From positions 1 through 43,617 of the forward strand of contig SVJY01000014.1 of the NCBI GenBank assembly GCA_015068765.1: a stretch of DNA of 43,617 bases, in the 5' to 3' direction. The notes beneath the pieces are model-generated. The model was given only the letters and a program-made list of their open reading frames with translations. It searched no databases and was not told the origin of the DNA. The DNA comes from Oscillospiraceae bacterium. Lineage in GTDB: Bacteria > Bacillota > Clostridia > UMGS1883 > UMGS1540. Position 1 is the first letter of the stretch. Every line of letters starts with the position of its first letter. Below, piece after piece: positions 31,018-39,845 of this stretch. Position numbers and translations under genes: made by a program.

Positions 31018-32359
31018 AACCCTGTGCAAGGAAAACAAAACCATGACGGAGGTCGTCATTGCAGGCTGGGCAAGAAGCGTGCGTGTATCGAAAAATTTCG
31101 GCTTCATCGCCTTAAACGACGGCAGCTGTTTTGAAACGGTACAGATTGTTTTTGATGAAAATACGGTGGGCTTTGAAATTGCGGCCAAGCTGAACGTGGG
31201 TGCGGCCATCACCGTCAGCGGCAAGGTTGTGCAGACGCCTGATGCCAAACAGCCCTTTGAAATCCACGCGGAGGAAGTCAAACTGGAAGGGGCTTCGCAT
31301 CCGGAATATCCCTTGCAGAAAAAGCGGCACAGCTTTGAATATTTGCGGACGATTGCCCATCTCCGTCCCCGTACCAACACGTTTTCCGCCGTTTTCCGTA
31401 TTCGTTCCCTTTGTGCATACGCCATTCACAAGTTTTTCCAGGAAAACGGGTTTGTATATATCCATACCCCCATTATCACCGGCAGCGATTGTGAGGGTGC
31501 AGGCGAAATGTTCAGGGTAACCACCATGGATGTGGGTGAGGTGGACTTCTCCAAGGACTTCTTCGGCAAGCAAACCTCGCTTACCGTAAGCGGACAGCTA
31601 AACGCAGAAGCACTGGCACTGGCTTACGGCAAGGTTTATACCTTCGGTCCTACCTTCCGTGCCGAAAATTCCAACACACCTCGCCACGCGGCGGAGTTCT
31701 GGATGATTGAGCCGGAAATTGCCTTCGCGGAGCTGGCAGATGACATGGAGCTTGCAGAAGCAATGGTTAAATATATTATCCGCTTTGTGCTGGATAATGC
31801 ACCGGCAGACCTGGAGTTCCTCAACCAGTTTGTGGACAAGGGTCTTATTGAACGGCTTGAGGCAGTGGCAAATGCTTCCTTTGCACACGTGACCTATACA
31901 GAGGCAATCGAGCTTTTGGAAAAGGCAACAGAAGAATTTAACTATCCGGTATTCTGGGGTGCGGATTTGCAGACGGAACACGAGAGATACTTATCCGAAA
32001 AAGTGTTCGGCAGACCGGTATTTGTTACCGATTATCCCAAGGAAATCAAAGCCTTCTATATGCGGCAGAACGATGACGGGAAAACCGTTGCCGCCATGGA
32101 CCTTTTAGTGCCGGGCGTAGGAGAGCTCATCGGCGGAAGCCAGAGAGAAGAACGGGAAGAACGGCTGGCGGCCCGTATCCGTGAAATGGGCATGGAAGAG
32201 GCGGATTACAGCTGGTACATGGACCTTCGCCGCTATGGCGGTGCCAAGCATGCAGGCTTCGGTCTGGGCTTTGAGAGAATGGTTATGTATGTAACCGGTA
32301 TGAGCAATATCCGTGACGTACTGCCCTTCCCCCGTACAGTCGGTACGGCAGAATTTTAA
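30998..32359 (+). CDS. asnS: Asparagine--tRNA ligase
   Basis: [31 protein letters not shown]; class II motif 3 [28 protein letters not shown]. Confidence 0.97.
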   Translation: MERTLIKTLCKENKTMTEVVIAGWARSVRVSKNFGFIALNDGSCFETVQIVFDENTVGFEIAAKLNVGAAITVSGKVVQTPDAKQPFEIHAEEVKLEGASHPEYPLQKKRHSFEYLRTIAHLRPRTNTFSAVFRIRSLCAYAIHKFFQENGFVYIHTPIITGSDCEGAGEMFRVTTMDVGEVDFSKDFFGKQTSLTVSGQLNAEALALAYGKVYTFGPTFRAENSNTPRHAAEFWMIEPEIAFAELADDMELAEAMVKYIIRFVLDNAPADLEFLNQFVDKGLIERLEAVANASFAHVTYTEAIELLEKATEEFNYPVFWGADLQTEHERYLSEKVFGRPVFVTDYPKEIKAFYMRQNDDGKTVAAMDLLVPGVGELIGGSQREEREERLAARIREMGMEEADYSWYMDLRRYGGAKHAGFGLGFERMVMYVTGMSNIRDVLPFPRTVGTAEF

Positions 32360-32383
32360 AACAGCCGGAAAGGAGAATAAGAC

Positions 32384-33196
32384 GTGCAACATATTTTAAC
32401 GGTATTCCTGCCGGCGGCGTTGGTTTTTTGTATGTTCCGATTAGGCGGTATGCAGCTGGGTCTTTTAACACTGTGTGTATACCTTATTGTAGCAATTTTT
32501 ATCAAGCTGCCCGATATACTGATGATTCAGGGTGCGAAGGCATATAAGAAAAACCCGGAAAAGGGGCTTGCCTATATGGAAAAGGCATTCCGCACCAAAC
32601 GGCTTCGTACGGAGTACATTCTGTATTACGGCTTTGTCTGTCTCAAGGCAGGAAGGCTGGAGGATGCTGAGCGAGTGCTGGACGCGGCCGCCCATAAGAA
32701 AATGAAGCCGGAAACGGCACGCCGGGCGGCAGTCAACCGTGCCCTTCTCGTCTGGAAAAAGGGCGACATTGCGAAAGCAATTTCCATTTTGGAAGACCAG
32801 CTGAAGCAGGGTAAGGACGCGGCAGTATACGGCACACTGGGACAGCTTCTTCTCTTAAACGGACAGCTGCAACGGGCAATGGAGGTCAATCAGGACGCTT
32901 ACGCCTTCGACAAGTACGACGAGGCGATTACCGACAATCTGGCACTTACCTATCGCCTTTGCGGAGACCTGGACAGCAGTTATACAATGTATAAAGAGCT
33001 GACAGGCAAGAAATTAGGGGTTCCCATACCGTATTATCACTACGGTGAAACGCTTTACGCCATGGGGCGGAAGGAAGAGGCAATCGAAATGATGGAGAAG
33101 GCACTTTCCTATTCCTTTTCCAGCCTGGCAGTGGTTTCCAAGGAAAAAGTGGAGACCCGTATTGCCGAAATCAATGCAGAAATTAAAAAAATTTAA
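32384..33196 (+). CDS. Tetratricopeptide repeat membrane-anchored protein
   Basis: N-terminal TM pair then TPR-like helices; GTG start. Confidence 0.75.
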   Translation: MQHILTVFLPAALVFCMFRLGGMQLGLLTLCVYLIVAIFIKLPDILMIQGAKAYKKNPEKGLAYMEKAFRTKRLRTEYILYYGFVCLKAGRLEDAERVLDAAAHKKMKPETARRAAVNRALLVWKKGDIAKAISILEDQLKQGKDAAVYGTLGQLLLLNGQLQRAMEVNQDAYAFDKYDEAITDNLALTYRLCGDLDSSYTMYKELTGKKLGVPIPYYHYGETLYAMGRKEEAIEMMEKALSYSFSSLAVVSKEKVETRIAEINAEIKKI

Positions 33197-33214
33197 GAAA
33201 AAACAAAAAAAGTA

Positions 33215-33243
33215 TTGACAAGCACAAAAGACTGTGATATAAT
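33215..33243 (+). promoter_or_regulatory. rpmG-secE-nusG operon promoter
   Basis: TTGACA-N17-TATAAT with TGA extended -10. Confidence 0.85.
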
Positions 33244-33293
33244 TGCAATACTTCTCAAAAGAAGTCTTTTTTTATGTGGGAGGTGTAAAACAC

Positions 33294-33443
33294 ATGCGAG
33301 TAAAAATTACTTTAGCTTGCTCCGAATGCAAACAGCGCAATTATGACACCATGAAGAACAAGAAGAATACGCCCGATCGTATCGAAATGAATAAGTATTG
33401 CAGATTTTGCAAGAAGCATACTGCACACAAAGAAACGAAATAA
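33294..33443 (+). CDS. rpmG: 50S ribosomal protein L33
   Basis: [49 protein letters not shown]. Confidence 0.98.
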   Translation: MRVKITLACSECKQRNYDTMKNKKNTPDRIEMNKYCRFCKKHTAHKETK

Positions 33444-33464
33444 GTACCCTATGGAGGTATAGGC

Positions 33465-33659
33465 ATGAAAAAGTTTTTTTCAAGAATCGGAAAGTTCTTC
33501 AAGGATTTAAAAGCAGAAATCAAAAAGGTTATCTGGCCTTCCAAGAAGCAGCTTATCAATAATACCGGTGTTGTTATTATTGTTATTTTGCTCGTTGGTA
33601 TTGGCATCTGGATTTTGGATCTGTTATTTTCAAGGGGCTATATGGCTCTGATGCAGTAA
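33465..33659 (+). CDS. secE: Preprotein translocase subunit SecE
   Basis: FKDLKAEIKKVIWPSKKQLINNTGVVIIVI. Confidence 0.95.
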   Translation: MKKFFSRIGKFFKDLKAEIKKVIWPSKKQLINNTGVVIIVILLVGIGIWILDLLFSRGYMALMQ

Positions 33660-33715
33660 TTCCATAATCTTGATGAGGAGGTTGTGCCCCGATATGGAGT
33701 GGGCACAGAGTCACT

Positions 33716-34240
33716 ATGGCCGGTAATTTGAAATGGTATGTAGTCCATACATATTCGGGCTACGAAAACAAAGTAAAAGCAAATATTGAAAAAACCGTTG
33801 AAAACAGAGGGATGCAAGAGTACTTCCAGGATATCCGTGTGCCCATGGAAGAGGTCGTGGAGCAAAAGGAAGACGGCGAAAAGAAGGTTGTTCTTCGCAA
33901 AATATATCCCGGTTATGTTTTCATTAAAATGGTCATGACAGACGAGAGCTGGTATGTGGTTCGCAATACGCGTGGCTGTACCGGATTCGTCGGCCCGGGC
34001 TCCAAGCCTGTTCCGCTTTCCGATGCGGAAGTGGAAGCGATGGGTGTGGAAGCACAGGTAGTTAAGTTTGACTTTGAAGTGGGTGATAACGTTCGGGTAA
34101 CGGACGGTCCCCTGGAAAGCTTTGTCGGCGTGATTGAAGAAATCAATATGGAAAAACGCAAATTACGTGTATGTGTTTCCATGTTCAGCCGCGAAACGCC
34201 TGTCGAACTGGAATTTCATCAGGTGGAAGCATTGTCATAA
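33716..34240 (+). CDS. nusG: Transcription termination/antitermination protein NusG
   Basis: KWYVVHTYSGYENKVKANIEK..YPGYVFIKMVMTDESWYVVRNTRGCTGFVG. Confidence 0.98.
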   Translation: MAGNLKWYVVHTYSGYENKVKANIEKTVENRGMQEYFQDIRVPMEEVVEQKEDGEKKVVLRKIYPGYVFIKMVMTDESWYVVRNTRGCTGFVGPGSKPVPLSDAEVEAMGVEAQVVKFDFEVGDNVRVTDGPLESFVGVIEEINMEKRKLRVCVSMFSRETPVELEFHQVEALS

Positions 34241-34261
34241 TAAGCCTTTTGGCTTTTTATG

Positions 34262-34298
34262 GTGGGAGGGCACAGAAGACGTGTCCGCCATTAACCAC
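34262..34298 (+). promoter_or_regulatory. Putative rplK leader element (GTGGGAGG..AACCAC)
   Basis: gtgggagggcacagaagacgtgtccgccattaaccac just upstream of rplK SD. Confidence 0.5.
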
Positions 34299-34318
34299 GA
34301 TATTAGGAGGAAAGAAAA

Positions 34319-34747
34319 ATGGCACAGAAAATCATGGGCTACATTAAACTGCAGATTCCCGCAGGTAAAGCTACGCCCGCACCCCCAGTGGGTCCCGCAC
34401 TTGGTCAGTACGGTGTAAATATCGTACAGTTCACCAAGGAATTCAACGAGAAAACAGCAAAGGACGCAGGTCTCATTATTCCGGTTGTTATTACCGTGTA
34501 TGCAGACAGATCGTTCTCGTTCATCACGAAGACACCTCCGGCAGCAGTCCTTCTGAAGAAGGCTTGCAAGATTGAGAGTGGCTCCGGCGTTCCGAACAAG
34601 ACAAAGGTGGCTACCGTTAAGAAGAGCCAGCTGAAGGAAATCGCTGAGATGAAGATGCCCGATTTGAACGCTGCAAGCGTTGAAGCTGCTATGAGCATGA
34701 TTGCCGGCACAGCACGCAGCATGGGTATTGTTGTAGAAGAAGATTAA
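34319..34747 (+). CDS. rplK: 50S ribosomal protein L11
   Basis: [34 protein letters not shown]. Confidence 0.98.
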   Translation: MAQKIMGYIKLQIPAGKATPAPPVGPALGQYGVNIVQFTKEFNEKTAKDAGLIIPVVITVYADRSFSFITKTPPAAVLLKKACKIESGSGVPNKTKVATVKKSQLKEIAEMKMPDLNAASVEAAMSMIAGTARSMGIVVEED

Positions 34748-34774
34748 GTGGGAGGATTTATTCCGTACAACCAC
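34748..34774 (+). promoter_or_regulatory. Second GTGGGAGG..AACCAC element, upstream of rplA
   Basis: gtgggaggatttattccgtacaaccac. Confidence 0.5.
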
Positions 34775-34788
34775 AAGGAGGTATATTC

Positions 34789-35484
34789 GTGAAAAGAGGA
34801 AAGAATTATCAGGAAAGCGTAAAGCTTATCGAACACGGTAAACTTTATGAAATAGACGAAGCTATGGATCTGGCCGTTAAGGCTTCCAAAGCAAAGTTTG
34901 ATGAGACGGTAGAAGCCCACATCAAGCTGGGTGTTGACTCCCGTCATGCTGACCAGCAGGTCAGAGGTGCAGTTGTTCTGCCGCACGGTACCGGTAAAAA
35001 AGTTCGCGTTCTTGTTTTTGCTAAAGGCGACAAGATTGCAGAAGCAGAAGCAGCCGGTGCAGATTATGCAGGCGGCGAGGAACTGGTACAGAAGATTCAG
35101 AGTGAAAACTGGTTTGAATTTGACGTTGTTGTTGCAACGCCTGACATGATGGGTGTTGTCGGTCGCATCGGTCGTGTGTTGGGTCCCAAGGGTCTCATGC
35201 CGAACCCGAAGGCCGGTACGGTTACCATGGACCTTGCAAAGGCAATCGCTGACATCAAGGCCGGTAAGATTGAATACCGTCTCGATAAAACCAATATCAT
35301 TCACTGCCCCATCGGCAAGGTTTCCTTCGGCAAGGATAAGCTCACAGAAAACTTCAAGACACTCCTGGATGCTATTGTGAAAGCAAAGCCTGCAGCAGCA
35401 AAGGGTCAGTATCTGCGTAGCGTTGCCGTAGCTTCCACCATGGGCCCCGGCATTAAGCTGAACCCCGCAAAAATTACTGACTAA
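34789..35484 (+). CDS. rplA: 50S ribosomal protein L1
   Basis: [46 protein letters not shown] start. Confidence 0.98.
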   Translation: MKRGKNYQESVKLIEHGKLYEIDEAMDLAVKASKAKFDETVEAHIKLGVDSRHADQQVRGAVVLPHGTGKKVRVLVFAKGDKIAEAEAAGADYAGGEELVQKIQSENWFEFDVVVATPDMMGVVGRIGRVLGPKGLMPNPKAGTVTMDLAKAIADIKAGKIEYRLDKTNIIHCPIGKVSFGKDKLTENFKTLLDAIVKAKPAAAKGQYLRSVAVASTMGPGIKLNPAKITD

Positions 35485-35514
35485 TCTGCACAAAATTCAA
35501 TACTTTTATTTCGT

Positions 35515-35617
35515 CCGTCCGCAGACAGTAGGCCGCATATATGCGTAAGTCCCGCCGAGGAAGGGAAAACGTGATTGGAAACGGTTCTCTGTCTGCATTT
35601 GGATAGAGAACCTTTTT
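35515..35617 (+). ncRNA. L10 (rplJ) leader with attenuator
   Basis: gcagacagtaggc..cccgccgaggaag consensus-like; gcagacag pairs ctgtctgc; terminator ggttctct/agagaacc plus T5. Confidence 0.8.
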
Positions 35618-35635
35618 ATATGGGAGGTGAAAAAT

Positions 35636-36310
35636 ATGCCAAGCGCAAAAATTCTGGAACAGAAGAAGGCGGCAGTTGTTGAGCTTACCGAACAGATTAA
35701 GAATGCAACAGCTGGCGTAATCGTAGACTATCGCGGTCTGACGGTAGAGGAAGACACAAAGCTTCGCATAAAGCTGAGAGAGGCAGGCGTATACTATAAG
35801 GTTGTTAAGAATACACTGACTCGCTTCGCCGCAAACGAGGTTGGTTACACAGAACTGGATCCCGTTCTGAACGGTCCTACAGCTCTGGCCCTCAGTGAAG
35901 ACCCGGTAGCACCGGCAAAGGTTCTGGCGGATTTCGCAAAAGAAAATCCGAATCTGGAAATCAAGGCCGGTTTCTTGGATGGAAACGTAATCTCCATCGA
36001 AGAGATTAACCGTCTCGCATCCACTCCGTCTCGCGATGTCCTTATCGCCAAGATTATGGGCAGCCTCAACGCACCTATTTCCAATTTGGTACGTACATTG
36101 CAGGCTCTCGTGGACGGCGGCGTAGAGCCGGCTGATGCTGCAGCAGGAAAAGCAGCAGAAGCACCGGCTGAAGAAGTAGCCGCACCGGAAGCAGCCGCTC
36201 CCGAACAGGAAGCCCCTGCTGCAGAACCGGAAGCTGCAGAAGCTCCGGCTGAAGAAGCACCGGCTGAAGAGCCGGCAGAAGTGCCCGCAGAAGAAGCGGC
36301 ACAGGAATAA
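35636..36310 (+). CDS. rplJ: 50S ribosomal protein L10 with long Ala/Glu/Pro C-terminal tail
   Basis: VELTEQIKNATAGVIVDYRGLTVEEDTKLRIKLREAGVYYKVVKNTL; tail AAEAPAEEVAAPEAAAPEQE.. Confidence 0.97.
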   Translation: MPSAKILEQKKAAVVELTEQIKNATAGVIVDYRGLTVEEDTKLRIKLREAGVYYKVVKNTLTRFAANEVGYTELDPVLNGPTALALSEDPVAPAKVLADFAKENPNLEIKAGFLDGNVISIEEINRLASTPSRDVLIAKIMGSLNAPISNLVRTLQALVDGGVEPADAAAGKAAEAPAEEVAAPEAAAPEQEAPAAEPEAAEAPAEEAPAEEPAEVPAEEAAQE

Positions 36311-36340
36311 TAAAGATAAAATTTAAGGAGGATTTTTACA

Positions 36341-36712
36341 ATGAGCAAACTTGAACAGATTATTGCTGATATCAAAGAATTAAAATTGTTGGAAGTTGCC
36401 GAACTCGTAAAAATGATGGAAGAAGAATTCGGCGTAAGTGCTGCAGCTCCTGTTGCAGTAGTAGCAGCAGGCGGCGAAGGTGCTGCAGCTGCAGAAGAAA
36501 AGACAGAATTTGATGTAGTTCTGGCTGACATCGGTGCAGAAAAGATCAAGGTTATTAAGATCGTTCGCGAAATCACCGGTCTGGGTCTGGCAGAAGCCAA
36601 GGCTCTCGTTGAAAGCGCACCTAAGGCTGTTAAGGAAGGCGTAGGCAAGGAAGATGCAGAAGGCTACAAGGCAAAGCTGGAAGAAGTTGGTGCAAAGGTA
36701 GAACTGAAGTAA
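36341..36712 (+). CDS. rplL: 50S ribosomal protein L7/L12
   Basis: [48 protein letters not shown]. Confidence 0.98.
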   Translation: MSKLEQIIADIKELKLLEVAELVKMMEEEFGVSAAAPVAVVAAGGEGAAAAEEKTEFDVVLADIGAEKIKVIKIVREITGLGLAEAKALVESAPKAVKEGVGKEDAEGYKAKLEEVGAKVELK

Positions 36713-36734
36713 TTTTACTTACCGCTCAAAAAGA

Positions 36735-36763
36735 CTGTCCCATTCGGGGCAGTTTTTTTTGTG
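36735..36763 (+). terminator. Intrinsic terminator after rplL
   Basis: actgtccc-attc-ggggcagt followed by T8. Confidence 0.85.
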
Positions 36764-36815
36764 TCACAAATTTCATGGGCTATGAGCATGACTGCAAAGC
36801 TTTTAGCGACATACA

Positions 36816-36850
36816 CGTCAAGTAAAAACACCGGCCACAAACAGCCGGTG
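36816..36850 (-). terminator. Intrinsic terminator after dpaB
   Basis: caccggc/gccggtg stem; minus-strand RNA ends in a T5 run. Confidence 0.7.
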
Positions 36851-36858
36851 CTTTAGAT

Positions 36859-37476
36859 TTAGGTTTCCCGATTTGCCGTATATCCCGGACTTTGCCGCAT
36901 AACAAGCAGGGGTTGCATCTGTCTGTGCAGAAGTGCCGCACCTGCGGCAGGAACGATGTTTTGCATATCTGCCACGAGTGATGTGGGTTTACGGTCCGGG
37001 TCGTCTTGCCCGAAGGGGACGAAAAAGACGTTTTTCCTGTTCAGAAGCTGTCCGATGTTTTTGGCGGCACCGGACAGACCGTCATTTGTGGAAACGGCAA
37101 GAAGAACCGGTCGGGCATTCCGCAGATGTGACTTCACTGCCATGGTAACGGCTGTGTCGGTAATACCGCTGGCAATTTTCGCCAGGGTATTGCCGGTGCA
37201 GGGTGCCACAATCAGAATATCCAGAAGCTTGCCGGGACCGATAGGCTCTGCCTTTTCTACCGTTGTGATGATTTCTGTTTCCGTAATGGCTTCAATTCGC
37301 CGCCGGAAGGATTCGGCTGTGCCGAACCGGGTGTCGGTGGTGGCGGCAGTTTTGCTCATAATCGGCAGGATTTTAGCACCTGCCAGCTTTAAATTTTCCA
37401 TTTCTGGCAATACCGCACTGAAGGTACAAAAAGAGCCGGTCAGTGCGAAACCGGCTGTGATGCCGGATAAATCCAT
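36859..37476 (-). CDS. dpaB: Dipicolinate synthase subunit B
   Basis: GFALTGSFCTFSAVLPEMENL..LLDILIVAPCTGNTLAKIASGITDTAVTMAVKSHLRN. Confidence 0.93.
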   Translation of the reverse strand: MDLSGITAGFALTGSFCTFSAVLPEMENLKLAGAKILPIMSKTAATTDTRFGTAESFRRRIEAITETEIITTVEKAEPIGPGKLLDILIVAPCTGNTLAKIASGITDTAVTMAVKSHLRNARPVLLAVSTNDGLSGAAKNIGQLLNRKNVFFVPFGQDDPDRKPTSLVADMQNIVPAAGAALLHRQMQPLLVMRQSPGYTANRET

Positions 37477-37480
37477 TGCT

Positions 37481-38326
37481 TTAATTCCTTTCGCTGAATA
37501 TGTTCCGTACGGTGTCACATAAAATTTTTCCGGCAGTGACCGGAGCCACCTTGCCGGGGAGAGAAAGCGCATGGATCCGTTTTACACCAAAAGCTCTTGC
37601 GGCCTCCGTATCCACACCACCGGGCAGGGATGCAAGGTCAATGATCAATGCGGAGGCAGGGAGGGTGGACAGGACAGCGGCATCAATCACCTTTTCGGGA
37701 ACGGTGTTGAAAATCACATCGAAGTTTCGTGCCGATCGGGTAATAGACTCTGTGTGTACAGCGTCATATCCCAGCATCCGGGCAAGGGAGAAGTCCTTCG
37801 CCTTGCGCGCGGAAACTGTAACCTTTGCACCCAGTGCCGTGAGTATGCGGGACAGATATTTTCCAATACGACCGAAGCCGACGACCAGACAGCGTGCCTG
37901 CCAGAGCGTTATAGGCAGCTCACGCATTGCAATCTCCACAGCCCCTTCTGCCGTAGGCACAGCGTTTAGAAGTGCCAACTCTTCCCGGGCAAAATAGTCG
38001 ATGAGGGGAATCCCCGCTTCCTTGCATCGGGTCTCTAAAAAAGACCCCGGCATACCGCAAAGCAGTGGCGTTTGCGGTAAGCAGGCTTTGAGAACACCTT
38101 CCAGCGGGAGTAAGCCGCTGTAATGGGGAGCAAAGACCGTTTCATTGTCCCGTGTAGCCGGTACACCTAAAATGACGGCATCTGCCTCACGGACGCCCTC
38201 TGTCAGAAGTCGCACAGGGATGGAGGTTGAAGATATACCAAGCCCTGTCACCGCTTCGCCCCGGGCACCGAGCTCCTCTGCCATATATCCGATGCGGCTG
38301 TCGCCGCCAATTACAAATAGCTTCAT
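37481..38326 (-). CDS. dpaA: Dipicolinate synthase subunit A
   Basis: MKLFVIGGDSRIGYMAEELGARG..CLVVGFGRIGKYLSRILTALGAKVTVSARK; adjacent to dpaB. Confidence 0.93.
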   Translation of the reverse strand: MKLFVIGGDSRIGYMAEELGARGEAVTGLGISSTSIPVRLLTEGVREADAVILGVPATRDNETVFAPHYSGLLPLEGVLKACLPQTPLLCGMPGSFLETRCKEAGIPLIDYFAREELALLNAVPTAEGAVEIAMRELPITLWQARCLVVGFGRIGKYLSRILTALGAKVTVSARKAKDFSLARMLGYDAVHTESITRSARNFDVIFNTVPEKVIDAAVLSTLPASALIIDLASLPGGVDTEAARAFGVKRIHALSLPGKVAPVTAGKILCDTVRNIFSERN

Positions 38327-38451
38327 TGTTTTTCCGCCTTTCCAAAAGCAATCTCTTCCTTTACATGGTATGCAGAAGGGAGGGGAAGGGTGAAAAAACA
38401 GAAGAAAAGCAAAAAAATAACCCGAAAACCGTAACCGGTTCGGGCTGATTT

Positions 38452-39816
38452 TCAGTATTTCAGCGGTGGGCAAAGTGGATGCAGTTTGTCAAACAAGAAT
38501 ATCCGCGTGTTTTTCGGGACAGTTACATCAAACTCTGTATACCCGGCAGGGAGGGTGAGAACCTGGGTGTGCAGAAGGGCGTGCAGCTCGTTATCCCCAT
38601 CATACTGTGCAATGAAAATTTGTGCCGTTCCTGCTTCCTTTCGGTAAATACTGATGCCGCCCGGACAGGGAAGCATATGCGTGGTGTCCGTCCGATCTAG
38701 CTCTGCCAAAAAACCGGTTACATCGGCAAGTCCGTACCCGTATTCATTATCCAAACCGGGAGCACCCATATCCCGGGCAGTAGATAACAGTGCATCGGCT
38801 ACAGTGTTGGGATTGAGCGTAGGTGCATAGGAAAGCCCGAGTGCCAGCACGCCTGCAATGATGGGACTGGCAAAGGACGTGCCGTTAATACGCGTCAAAT
38901 CACTGGACGAGACGTAATCCGTTTCACTGTCCTTATCCGGTGCACCGATGCAGTTTCCGGGTGCCACAATGTCCACGGAAGCGTTATTTTGAGAATAGGT
39001 GGCTCTTGTATAGGCGTTCTCAGCTGTTTTGGAAACTGCTCCCACACCGATAACCCCGTCCAGCCCGGCAGGGTACATGACCGTGGTTCCGCCTTCGTTA
39101 CCTACGGCCGCTACAATCAGAATACCATTTTCTTCTGCATATTCTATTGTTTCTGCAAAGGAGGTATACTCGCTGGCAGATGTAAAGGATGGAAACCCAA
39201 GACTTAAATTTAAAATATCACAGCCGGCAAGCATTGCTTTCGTCATTGCATTTAAGATGTCAATGGCATAAGAATCCACGCCGGAATCAAAGCATTTTAC
39301 CGGGTAGATGCTTGCACCGGGTGCAATGCCGACGGAGGTGCTTGCCACCATACCGGCGACACGGGTACCGTGCCCAATGTTATCCACCGTATTCGTAGAA
39401 TCGTCCAGTATATTATAGCCGGTAAGAAGCCGGGAACCGAAATCAATATGTGCACTGACGCCGGAATCCAGAATACCCACCACAATGCCGCTTCCGTCTA
39501 CACCTGTGTTTTCCGGGAGTCGAATGGCGGTATGCTGCCAGTAATCGGCTGTCAGAAGGGAAACGCTTCTGTTTGAGGAAACAACAGCTTCCGGCAGATA
39601 GACAGGAAAATTCGGTTCATAGAAGGTAATGTAACCGGCCGCGAGATATTGCTCCGCTGTTTCCCTGTCCGCAATAAAAATAAATGCGGGCGGGGCAGAG
39701 GGGTCGGAATCGGAAAGCCTGGCCACGTAGCCGTATTCGCTGTCTTCCTCTGCCTGTACGGAGAAAGACATGGGGAGCAATAAAAAAGCAAGCAAAACAG
39801 CGAGAATTTTTTTCAT
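38452..39816 (-). CDS. Secreted S8 family serine peptidase (subtilase)
   Basis: Signal peptide; GILDSGVSAH, GHGTRVAGM, GTSFASPIIAG catalytic motifs. Confidence 0.93.
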   Translation of the reverse strand: MKKILAVLLAFLLLPMSFSVQAEEDSEYGYVARLSDSDPSAPPAFIFIADRETAEQYLAAGYITFYEPNFPVYLPEAVVSSNRSVSLLTADYWQHTAIRLPENTGVDGSGIVVGILDSGVSAHIDFGSRLLTGYNILDDSTNTVDNIGHGTRVAGMVASTSVGIAPGASIYPVKCFDSGVDSYAIDILNAMTKAMLAGCDILNLSLGFPSFTSASEYTSFAETIEYAEENGILIVAAVGNEGGTTVMYPAGLDGVIGVGAVSKTAENAYTRATYSQNNASVDIVAPGNCIGAPDKDSETDYVSSSDLTRINGTSFASPIIAGVLALGLSYAPTLNPNTVADALLSTARDMGAPGLDNEYGYGLADVTGFLAELDRTDTTHMLPCPGGISIYRKEAGTAQIFIAQYDGDNELHALLHTQVLTLPAGYTEFDVTVPKNTRIFLFDKLHPLCPPLKY

Positions 39817-39845
39817 TCGTGGACGCTCCTTTCCGTCGCTTTACA

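Noticed and set aside
35845-36648. Ser/Ala-rich minus-strand ORF over rplJ/rplL
   Set aside because: Mirror of the Ala/Glu-rich L10 tail and L7/L12 hinge codons.
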